The position numbers were made by a program, and so were the translations under genes. The notes beneath the pieces were generated by a model. It saw only the letters and a list, made by a program, of their open reading frames with translations, had not been told where the DNA came from and ran no database searches. Source: Bacillota bacterium (GTDB lineage Bacteria > Bacillota > TC1). From it: DNA of 64,000 nt. This document shows positions 56,466-64,000 of the stretch, piece after piece. Within the stretch, counting starts at the first letter, position 1. Every line of letters starts with the position of its first letter. The stretch covers positions 62,001 to 126,000 of the forward strand of contig JAQUGR010000002.1 in NCBI GenBank assembly GCA_028683955.1, written 5' to 3'.

Positions 56466-57821
56466 ATGAAAATAGGTGCAATAATCCTGGCTGCAGGTAA
56501 GGGAACAAGAATGAAATCCAAGTATCCCAAAGTTTTGCATAAAATTTTAAATAAGCCAATATTAGGCTATGTTACAGATGCAGTCAAAGAACTAACAAAT
56601 GTAAAACCAATTATAGTAATAGGACATGGTGGAGAATATATAAAGGAATACTTTGAAGACTCCTATATATATAGAACACAAGAACAACAACTAGGAACAG
56701 GAGATGCAGTAAAAGCAGGAATGGATGCATTAGATGATGAAGATGCTGTAATGGTATTATGTGGAGATGCACCAATGATAACTCTAGAAACCTTAACAAA
56801 AATGACAGAACAATATAATTGTAGTGGAGCTAAAGCGTTAGTGCTTTCAGCAGATGTTGGAAATAGTAAAGGTTATGGTCGAATTATCAGAAATACTGAT
56901 AATGGTTTTGAAAAAATAACTGAAGAAAAAGATGCTAGTGAAGAAGAAAAACTAATAAAAGAGGTAAACTCTGGTACATATATCTTCGATAGGAAACTAT
57001 TAGAAGAAGCCCTTATGGGACTGACAAATCAAAATTCTCAAGGGGAATATTATCTAACAGATGTGTTAGAAATATTTAAAAAACAAGGGTTTGTTGTAGA
57101 AATTTGTAAATCAGATGACGATAAAGTAGTTCTTGGAATAAATAACAGAATACAACTAGAAGATGCAACTCAAATATTAAAAAGAAGAATAAATGAAAAA
57201 CATATGATGGCTGGGGTAACCATAGAAGACTCAGCATCAACTTACATAAGTAGTGAAGTTATTATTGGAGAAGATGTTGTAATTGGACCCAATGTTAGTA
57301 TAACTGGTAATACAATAATTGGAGAAGATGTTGCTATTGGACCTAACACTATAATTAAAGATAGTATTGTTGGAAATGGCACAACTATTATTTCATCAGT
57401 TATTTTAAATAGTAAGTTGGGAAGTGATTGTATTATCGGTCCCTTTGCTTATCTTCGTCCAGATAATGTGTTAGGTAACAGGGTAAAAGTTGGAGATTTT
57501 GTAGAATTGAAAAAGACCAAAGTAGGAGATGGTTCTAAAATACCACATCATAGCTACATTGGTGATGCAGTCGTTGGAGAAAGAGTCAACATTGGCGCAG
57601 GTACAATAACCTGTAATTATGATGGAGAACATAAATACCAAACAATTATAGAAGATGGAGCATTTATTGGTAGTAACTCAAATCTGGTAGCCCCAATAAA
57701 TATAGGTAAAGAAGCCTATATAGGAGCAGGATCTACAATTACCAAAGATGTTCCAATGAGATCTCTAGCCTTAGCTAGAGGAAAACAAATATTCAAAGAC
57801 AACTGGAAAAAGAAAAAATAG
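56466..57821 (+). CDS. glmU: Bifunctional UDP-GlcNAc pyrophosphorylase / GlcN-1-P acetyltransferase
   Basis: Makes UDP-GlcNAc for wall precursors (451 aa). ATG 56466 has TAGGAGG spanning the dnaX stop. The N-terminal domain has LAAGKGTRMKSKYPKVLH and QLGTGDAV; the C-terminal half is a left-handed beta helix of hexapeptide repeats with the catalytic His in KIPHHSYIGD. Composition shifts inside this gene: A/C-rich until about 56820, then G/T richer. Confidence 0.96.
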   Translation: MKIGAIILAAGKGTRMKSKYPKVLHKILNKPILGYVTDAVKELTNVKPIIVIGHGGEYIKEYFEDSYIYRTQEQQLGTGDAVKAGMDALDDEDAVMVLCGDAPMITLETLTKMTEQYNCSGAKALVLSADVGNSKGYGRIIRNTDNGFEKITEEKDASEEEKLIKEVNSGTYIFDRKLLEEALMGLTNQNSQGEYYLTDVLEIFKKQGFVVEICKSDDDKVVLGINNRIQLEDATQILKRRINEKHMMAGVTIEDSASTYISSEVIIGEDVVIGPNVSITGNTIIGEDVAIGPNTIIKDSIVGNGTTIISSVILNSKLGSDCIIGPFAYLRPDNVLGNRVKVGDFVELKKTKVGDGSKIPHHSYIGDAVVGERVNIGAGTITCNYDGEHKYQTIIEDGAFIGSNSNLVAPINIGKEAYIGAGSTITKDVPMRSLALARGKQIFKDNWKKKK

Positions 57822-57831
57822 GAGGCATATT

Positions 57832-58776
57832 ATGGAAAGAGACGGTAGTTTAAAAATTTTTACAGGTAATGCAAATCCTGAATTGGCCAAGGAAATAGCA
57901 CAACAACTGGGAGTACCAGTTATAGATTCTGTAGTTACTCAATTTAGCGATGGAGAAACTCAACTACAAATTAATGAAAGCGTCAGGGGAGCTGATGTTT
58001 TTATAGTTCAACCTACTTCTCAGCCAGTTAATGAATATTTAATGGAATTATTAATAATTATAGATGCAGTTAGAAGAGCTTCTGCAAGAAGAATTACAGC
58101 TGTTATTCCATATTATGGATATGCCAGACAAGAAAGAAAATCAAAAGCTAGAGATCCTATTACGGCAAAATTAGTAGCAAATCTAATAGTTGCTGCAGGT
58201 GCAAGAAGAGTAGTTTCCATGGATCTTCATGCTGGTGCTATCCAAGGTTTCTTTGATATACCTTTTGATCATTTACCAGGAGCTCCGATTTTAGCAGAAT
58301 ATTATAAAAAACTTAATTTAGACAATATCTGTGTTGTTTCACCAGATCTTGGTGGAGTTACAAGAGCTAGAGATCTTGCTAATAGAATTGGTGCAGAATT
58401 TGCAATCATCGAAAAAAGAAGACCAAAAGCTAATGTTTCTGAAGTTTTAAATGTACTAGGAGATGTTGATGGTAAAGACTGTATCTTAGTTGATGATATG
58501 ATTGATACAGCTGGAACAATAACCAAAGGGGCAGAGCTTTTAAAGAAATTTGGTGCTAAAACAGTTAGAGCTTGTTGTACACATGCAGTTCTATCAGGAC
58601 CTGCAATTGAAAGAATTCAAAACTCTTCACTTATAGAAGTAGTTATAACAAATACCATAAGACTACCTGAAGAAAAGAAAATAGAGAAAATCAAAATTCT
58701 ATCAGTTGCACCATTTTTAGCTAAAGCAATAATGAATATACATGGTGATGAAAGTGTCAGCAGACTTATTAAATAA
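57832..58776 (+). CDS. prs: Ribose-phosphate pyrophosphokinase
   Basis: Makes PRPP from ribose 5-phosphate and ATP (314 aa). It shows GNANPELA, the ATP-binding FSDGETQLQI and PYYGYARQERKSKAR, and the PRPP loop LVDDMIDTAGTI. AGGAGG precedes the ATG. It follows glmU as in B. subtilis. Confidence 0.97.
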   Translation: MERDGSLKIFTGNANPELAKEIAQQLGVPVIDSVVTQFSDGETQLQINESVRGADVFIVQPTSQPVNEYLMELLIIIDAVRRASARRITAVIPYYGYARQERKSKARDPITAKLVANLIVAAGARRVVSMDLHAGAIQGFFDIPFDHLPGAPILAEYYKKLNLDNICVVSPDLGGVTRARDLANRIGAEFAIIEKRRPKANVSEVLNVLGDVDGKDCILVDDMIDTAGTITKGAELLKKFGAKTVRACCTHAVLSGPAIERIQNSSLIEVVITNTIRLPEEKKIEKIKILSVAPFLAKAIMNIHGDESVSRLIK

Positions 58777-58822
58777 AATAAGATAATATATAAAATGTAA
58801 GATAAAAAAGACAAAAAGAACA

Positions 58823-58859
58823 TCAAATATCCCCATCTTTTTAAGATGAGGATATTTGA
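58823..58859. other. Long hairpin upstream of pth without a T tract
   Basis: A 17-bp stem (58823-58839 with 58843-58859; one G-T pair) encloses a 3-base TTT loop. No U-run follows on the plus strand; an A-rich stretch precedes it, so on the minus strand it would look like a terminator. Between prs and pth it may be an mRNA processing or stability element. Confidence 0.6.
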
Positions 58860-58891
58860 GTTATGAAAAAGGGAGAGTTAAGGGAGAATTT

Positions 58892-59497
58892 ATGAAACTA
58901 ATAGTAGGCCTAGGTAATATAGGCAAAGAGTACCAACAAACAAGGCATAATATTGGCTTTATGTTTCTAGATTATTTAAAAGATGACTGGGGCTTAGAGT
59001 TTAAGGAAGAAAAAGCTTTTAAAGGATATATTGCCAGTAAAGTAATAGATGGTGTTAAAACCTATTTTCTAATGCCGACTACCTATATGAACCTTAGTGG
59101 GGAATCAGTCCAAGTTTTGTCTAGCTACTATAAGATAGAAATAGAAGATATTTTAGTTATTTATGATGATATGGACTTACCTGTAGGAGAAAGTAGATAT
59201 AAGAAAAAAGGCTCCTCTGGTGGACAAAAGGGTATGGGAGATATTATCCAAAAACTAGGTACAGATAAAATAAGTAGACTTAAAGTTGGTATAGGTAAAG
59301 GCCAGGGCTACTTAACAGGTAAGGATTATGTTTTAAGTAAATTCGACAGTGAAGAATCAATAATTATTAGAGAACAAATAAAAGAACAAGAAGAAGGGGT
59401 ACGCCTCTTTATAAAATCAGGCATAGAAAAAACTATGAATGAAATGAACAGGAAAAAAAATGAACAAAAAGAACAAGATAATCAAGGAAATAACTGA
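58892..59497 (+). CDS. pth: Peptidyl-tRNA hydrolase
   Basis: Recycles tRNA from dropped-off peptidyl-tRNA (201 aa). ATG 58892 follows AGGGAGA; an upstream in-frame ATG is less well placed. The catalytic His is in TRHNIGF near 19, with the Asn of YMNLSG and Asp of YDDMDLP. It overlaps mfd by 38 bases, the conserved pth-mfd pair. Confidence 0.96.
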   Translation: MKLIVGLGNIGKEYQQTRHNIGFMFLDYLKDDWGLEFKEEKAFKGYIASKVIDGVKTYFLMPTTYMNLSGESVQVLSSYYKIEIEDILVIYDDMDLPVGESRYKKKGSSGGQKGMGDIIQKLGTDKISRLKVGIGKGQGYLTGKDYVLSKFDSEESIIIREQIKEQEEGVRLFIKSGIEKTMNEMNRKKNEQKEQDNQGNN

Positions 59498-62400
59498 AAA
59501 AGGTAGTGTTTTCAAGGATCTTTATGAAGGACTGTCTCGTGGAGAAAAAAGTATTGGTGTAACAGGACTTGCTGTAAGTGATGAAGTGTTTTTCTATCAA
59601 GGCTTACAAAAGATTCTAGACAAACCTTTATTTATAGTAAAAGAGCAACAAGAGGCCGAAAGCCTCTTTTTTCTGATGAAAGAATGGCTGGGAGACAAGG
59701 TACAACTTCTACCAAAAAGAAATATTTTACCCTATAGGACCATATTAAAAGGTAGAGAATTAAAGAATACTAGAATAAAAATATTAAAGGAACTTTTAGA
59801 GGGTAATATTGATATTCTAATTTTAAGTGAAGAATCATTTATAGAAAAATATATTCCAGTTGAGGAATTTAAAAAAAATATCCTAACTTTAAAAAAGGAT
59901 ATGATTATAGATAGAAATAAATTAATAGAGGGTTTAGTTAATTTAGGATTTCAAAAGGAGCCTGTTTTAGAGCTTAAAGGCCAGTTTAGTGTTAGAGGGG
60001 ATATTGTTGATATATTTCCTGTAACTGAAGAAAACCCTATAAGGCTGGATTTTTTCGATGACCAATTAGAAAAAATAAAAGTATTTGATATAGAGAACCA
60101 AAGAACAATAAGTGAAATAGAAGATATTAAGCTATATCCAACTTCTGATATATTAGCACCAGATAATATAGAGAATATAGCAGAAAAATTATGGTTAGAT
60201 GCATCTGAGGATATTAGGGATGAATTAGAAATAATGAAGGCTGGAATATTCCAAGAAGAAAATGAAAGATTCTTCCCAGCTTTTTATGATAATTTGGCTA
60301 ATATTCTAGATTATTGTTTTAAAACACCTCAAGTGGTTATTAATAACTATAGTGATCTTCAAGTGAGGAAGGATATTTATTTTGCTTCTTTAATGGATGA
60401 TTATATAGTAGGTGAAAAGGATGGTTTAATACATCCTATCCAAAAAGAGGGTTTTAATAGTAATAATCTTCTTGATATATTTGGAGATAGGCAATTAATA
60501 TATACTGCTTTGTTTGATAGTTTTGAGTCTAATCACGATAGTAATTATCATTATGATAAGAAGCAGATTATATCTTTCCATAGTGATCTTGATGCTTTTA
60601 TGAAAGAGGTTAGAAAATTATTATCAGAGAATATTAGAATATATCTGTTTTCTAGTAGTAAAGACAAGTCTAAAAGTTTGGAAAGTTTTTTTGATGAGGG
60701 TAGTTTAGTTGATCATAGGATAACTTTTCTTGAGGGTTATTTAGAGGAAAGTTTTGTTCTTTATGAGCAAAGAATTGCTTTAATAGGGGAAAAAACTATC
60801 TTTGGTCAGAGTAAAAAAGCAGCTGATAAAAAAGGAAGAAAGAAATTGAATCCTTTTATTGATATTAAAGCTGGAGATTATGTTGTTCATGATGAGTATG
60901 GAATAGCCTTTTATAAGGGGATTGAGCAAAAAAAAATATTAGGTATTGTTAAGGATTATCTTATTTTGCAGTTTCATGGAACAGCTAGATTATTTTTGCC
61001 TGTTGAAAAAATGGATGTTATTGAAAAATATATTGGTGCTGAAGGACATAAGCCTAGATTATCAAATTTAAGTAATAACGAGTGGAGAAAAACCAAGGAG
61101 AAGGTGAGGATATCTGTTAGTGATATTGCTAAAGATCTTCTTCAATTATATAGTCAAAGAAAACAAGCCAAGGGTTTTGCTTATTCTAAAGATAGTAGCT
61201 GGCATAGTGAATTTGCTGATAGATTTCCCTATATTGAAACTGTTGATCAAGAAAAGGCGATAGAGGATGTCAGGAAAGATATGGAACAGACTATGCCTAT
61301 GGATAGGGTCATAATCGGAGATGTTGGTTATGGTAAGACTGAGATTGCTTTAAGGGCGGCATTTAAGGCTGTTATGGATGGTAAGCAGGTGGCTTTATTA
61401 TCTCCAACTACTGTACTTTCTCAACAGCATTATAGGACTTTTATGGAGAGGTTTGAGAATTTACCTTTTAATATTGGTATTATGAATAGATTTGTTCATA
61501 AGAATCAACAAAAGAAGGTGCTTGAGGGTTTAGCTAGTGGTAAAGTGGATATTCTTATAGGTACTCACAGAATTTTATCTAAGGATGTTGTCTATAAGGA
61601 TTTAGGTTTGTTGGTAATTGACGAGGAACAAAAATTTGGGGTAGTTCATAAGGAGAAGATCAAGAATTTAAAGAATAATATTGATTGTTTGGTTTTGTCT
61701 GCTACGCCAATTCCTAGAACTTTACATATGGCTTTAGCTGGTGCTAGGGATATGAGTGTTATTGAGACTGCACCTAAGGAGAGGTATCCTGTTCAAACAT
61801 ATGTTTTGGAGCATGATGATAATATTGTTAGGAATAGTATTCTTAAGGAATTAAAACGAGGTGGTCAGGTATTTTTTGTCTATAATCGTGTTCAGACTAT
61901 AGAGGAAAAAAAGAGGAAGCTTGAAAGTTTGGTGCCTGAGGCAACTATTGGTATAGCTCATGGACAAATGGATGAGAAAACTTTAGAGTCAAGGATGATG
62001 GGTTTTCTTGAGGGTGATATTGATATTCTTTTATGTACTACTTTGATAGAAAATGGTCTTAATATAAAAAATGCTAATACGTTGATTGTTGATGATGCTG
62101 ATAATCTAGGCCTGGCTCAAATATATCAGCTCAAAGGCAGGGTTGGTAGGAGTAATAGGGTGGCTTATGCTTATTTTATGTTTGATAAGCATAAGATTTT
62201 AAGTGAAACTGCTCAAAGAAGATTGAAGGCAGTTAGGGAATTGACGGAGTTGGGTTCTGGGTTTAAGATTGCTATGTTGGACTTGGAAATTAGGGGTGCT
62301 GGCAATCTGCTTGGTAAGGAGCAACATGGTCATATGGTTTCTGTTGGTTTTGATTTGTATTGTAAGATCTTGGAGGATGAGGTTAACAGGTTGGCGAATG

Positions 62401-62831
62401 TTTCTATTGAAGAGGATGCTCCTGTTGAGCTTGATTTAAATATTGATGGTCATCTGCCTGGTAATTATATTGGTGACGATATGGTTAAGGTGGAGATTTA
62501 TAAGAAGATTGCTGATGTTACTAAGAGGGAAGATTTGCTTAGTTTAATTGATGAGGTGACGGATAGGTTTGGTACAATTCCTAGTGTGGCTGAAAATCTT
62601 TTTCTTATGGCTAATATTAGAATTTTGGCACATGAGGCTTTTGTTATTAAAATTAAAAAAGATGGTTTGAACTTTAATGTTTTTATTAAGTCTGGGGAAT
62701 ATAATTTGGAAGAGCTTCAGAAGATTAGACAGAAGTTTAAGGGTAAGGTTATGTTTAATGAGAATTCTATTGTGTTTTTTGGTGAGGGTAAACTTTATCT
62801 TCTGGAGCATTTTTTGAAGGAGTTAAAATAA
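59460..62831 (+). CDS. mfd: Transcription-repair coupling factor
   Basis: SF2 translocase that removes stalled RNA polymerase and recruits UvrA (1123 aa). The N-terminal UvrB-like module, RNA-polymerase-interaction domain (AGDYVVHDEYGIAFYKGI), Walker A GDVGYGKTEIA, DEEQ box VIDEEQKFG, SATPIPRTL and the C-terminal TRG region (LEIRGAGNLLGKEQHGH) are present. Composition changes along the gene from A-rich at the start to 4 C, 23 G, 20 T, 13 A in bases 62221-62280. Confidence 0.97.
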   Translation: MNKKNKIIKEITEKGSVFKDLYEGLSRGEKSIGVTGLAVSDEVFFYQGLQKILDKPLFIVKEQQEAESLFFLMKEWLGDKVQLLPKRNILPYRTILKGRELKNTRIKILKELLEGNIDILILSEESFIEKYIPVEEFKKNILTLKKDMIIDRNKLIEGLVNLGFQKEPVLELKGQFSVRGDIVDIFPVTEENPIRLDFFDDQLEKIKVFDIENQRTISEIEDIKLYPTSDILAPDNIENIAEKLWLDASEDIRDELEIMKAGIFQEENERFFPAFYDNLANILDYCFKTPQVVINNYSDLQVRKDIYFASLMDDYIVGEKDGLIHPIQKEGFNSNNLLDIFGDRQLIYTALFDSFESNHDSNYHYDKKQIISFHSDLDAFMKEVRKLLSENIRIYLFSSSKDKSKSLESFFDEGSLVDHRITFLEGYLEESFVLYEQRIALIGEKTIFGQSKKAADKKGRKKLNPFIDIKAGDYVVHDEYGIAFYKGIEQKKILGIVKDYLILQFHGTARLFLPVEKMDVIEKYIGAEGHKPRLSNLSNNEWRKTKEKVRISVSDIAKDLLQLYSQRKQAKGFAYSKDSSWHSEFADRFPYIETVDQEKAIEDVRKDMEQTMPMDRVIIGDVGYGKTEIALRAAFKAVMDGKQVALLSPTTVLSQQHYRTFMERFENLPFNIGIMNRFVHKNQQKKVLEGLASGKVDILIGTHRILSKDVVYKDLGLLVIDEEQKFGVVHKEKIKNLKNNIDCLVLSATPIPRTLHMALAGARDMSVIETAPKERYPVQTYVLEHDDNIVRNSILKELKRGGQVFFVYNRVQTIEEKKRKLESLVPEATIGIAHGQMDEKTLESRMMGFLEGDIDILLCTTLIENGLNIKNANTLIVDDADNLGLAQIYQLKGRVGRSNRVAYAYFMFDKHKILSETAQRRLKAVRELTELGSGFKIAMLDLEIRGAGNLLGKEQHGHMVSVGFDLYCKILEDEVNRLANVSIEEDAPVELDLNIDGHLPGNYIGDDMVKVEIYKKIADVTKREDLLSLIDEVTDRFGTIPSVAENLFLMANIRILAHEAFVIKIKKDGLNFNVFIKSGEYNLEELQKIRQKFKGKVMFNENSIVFFGEGKLYLLEHFLKELK

Positions 62832-62936
62832 TTTTCACTAGTTTATCACATTAAAATCAGTATATTTATATTTGATTGTAGTAAAGTTAGGTTTATGCTA
62901 TTATTTAGTTTATATAGAAATTCAGGAGGTAGAAAA

Positions 62937-63968
62937 TTGAAAGTTAAAAAAATAATTATAATTGTAATATTAAGTCTAATTGCACTGGCTGTATTAATTG
63001 GAGGAATATTCTTTGTTGCTACAAAGGCTTTCCCAGATAAATTTACGAGTTTTAATGTTATAGCGGTTGTTAATGGTGATAAGATTTATGAATCTGATTT
63101 TAACAATATGGTAAGTGGTCTTTATGGGTCTTCTAATGATGCCACGGAGGCGGAAAAGCAAAGTATATATGAGAGTTTGATTAATACGAAGTTGATTGAA
63201 CAAGAATGTAATGCGAGAAAGCTTAGTATAACTGATAAGGATATAGATGCTTATTTAGAAGAGGTTATTGCTGCTAATGGTGTTGCTAGTAAGGATGATT
63301 TCTATCAGCAATTGGAGACTACTTATGGTTATAATAAAGCTTTTGTTGATAGTTTGATTAAGAGTTCTATGGAAGAGAAAAAATTGTATGATGATGTTAT
63401 AGCTAGTGAGGTTACTATTGATGAGGCTGTGCTTAAAAAAGCTTATGATGATAATCCAAGTGCTTATAAACTAGTTGAGGTTAGTCATATTTTGATTTCT
63501 GTTGATGATACTACGACTCAGGCGGTTGCTTTAGCTAAAGCAAAGGCTCTTATTGTTAGGTTGAATGCTGGTGAGGATTTTGCTGCTTTGGCTAAGGCTA
63601 ATAGTGCTGATACTGGTAGTTCTGTAAATGGTGGTGTGTTGACTGGTTATTTTGGAGCTGATAATACTACTTATGTTGCTGAGTTTGTTGCTGGTGCTGT
63701 GAAGCTTAATAAGGGTGAATATACAAAAGATCCTGTTTTGTCTCAGTTTGGTTATCATATAATCAAGGCTGATGATGTTAAGTCTAGTTATGAGGATGTT
63801 AAGGATAATGTGACTGAGATCATTTATGGACCTATTAAAGAGAAGGCTTTTATAGATTTTGTTGCTAAATTGGCAGAAGATGGTAAGATAGAAAGAAAGA
63901 TGACATTTGATTTGACTAAAGATGAAGCTGATACTTCTAGTAATCAAACTGATACTACTAATCAATAA
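62937..63968 (+). CDS. Membrane-anchored PpiC-type foldase (PrsA/SurA-like)
   Basis: A 343-aa extracytoplasmic peptidyl-prolyl isomerase. TTG 62937 is the start: AGGAGGT lies 7 bases upstream and the protein then begins MKVKKIIIIVILSLI. One N-terminal transmembrane helix (about 5-28) has no lipobox Cys, unlike PrsA. A SurA-like N-terminal chaperone region (NGDKIYESDF) precedes a parvulin domain (VSHILISVDD, SGFGYHII-type SQFGYHIIKADD). The C-terminus is Asp/Thr/Ser-rich. It likely folds secreted proteins after mfd in the same block. Confidence 0.9.
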   Translation: MKVKKIIIIVILSLIALAVLIGGIFFVATKAFPDKFTSFNVIAVVNGDKIYESDFNNMVSGLYGSSNDATEAEKQSIYESLINTKLIEQECNARKLSITDKDIDAYLEEVIAANGVASKDDFYQQLETTYGYNKAFVDSLIKSSMEEKKLYDDVIASEVTIDEAVLKKAYDDNPSAYKLVEVSHILISVDDTTTQAVALAKAKALIVRLNAGEDFAALAKANSADTGSSVNGGVLTGYFGADNTTYVAEFVAGAVKLNKGEYTKDPVLSQFGYHIIKADDVKSSYEDVKDNVTEIIYGPIKEKAFIDFVAKLAEDGKIERKMTFDLTKDEADTSSNQTDTTNQ

Positions 63969-64000
63969 ATTAAAAATATGGTTTAAAAACTTGCATTGCT

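Overview
The window is a stretch of an AT-rich (about 30% G+C in sampled lines) bacterial chromosome around its replication origin. Gene content and order point to an anaerobic Bacillota (clostridial-type) bacterium: rpmH-rnpA-yidC-jag-mnmE-mnmG-rsmG-parA-parB, dnaA-dnaN-recF, prfA-prmC-ywlC-ywlE-rpiB, ywiB-argS-pyrG-rho, dnaX, glmU-prs-pth-mfd. It makes the selenocysteine insertion factors SelA and SelB and carries a YgeY-like hydrolase usually linked to selenium metabolism. I cannot name the genus. No rRNA, tRNA, CRISPR array, insertion sequence or prophage was seen.

Layout. 1-8.4 kb: biotin carboxylase subunits (accC partial, accB), a small membrane protein, lipoate synthesis (lipB-lipA), a ferrous-iron operon (DtxR-FeoA fusion regulator plus feoB), an FAD reductase and a 3D-domain wall protein, mostly on the minus strand. 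8.6-23.1 kb: plus-strand block from rpmH through tRNA modification, chromosome partitioning (parAB with two perfect parS sites), a PLP enzyme, selA-selB, yajQ, cvpA, pfkA and an orphan gcvH. 23.1-24.9 kb: oriC, with three perfect DnaA boxes before dnaA, another candidate box before dnaN, and a flip of G/C skew. 24.9-51.1 kb: dnaN, recF, recJ, trmB, a two-component system, translation, wall, arginine, nucleotide and termination genes, ending at lysS and a terminator. 51.3-54.7 kb: an accessory cassette encoding a secreted peptide-like protein and a two-permease ABC transporter. 54.9-64 kb: dnaX, glmU, prs, pth, mfd and a PpiC foldase.

How genes work together. LipB and LipA can lipoylate GcvH, which lacks its glycine-cleavage partners here. 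The DtxR-FeoA protein probably represses its own operon when Fe(II) is replete. ParA, ParB and two parS sites 1.7 kb apart segregate the origin region. SelA charges tRNA(Sec) and SelB delivers it, although SelB has lost the Asp of its G4 guanine-recognition motif.

Most unusual. (1) Coding-strand composition forms a sawtooth: genes near the start of blocks use A- and C-ending codons (rpmH to jag; dnaX), and composition drifts over kilobases to G- and T-ending codons (lysS; end of mfd), with an abrupt reset between lysS and dnaX on the same strand. (2) The rpmH-gcvH block is co-directional with dnaA and therefore runs head-on to the leftward fork, opposite to the classical Bacillota arrangement. 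(3) The 51.3-54.7 kb secreted-protein/ABC cassette is the best candidate for an undescribed system.
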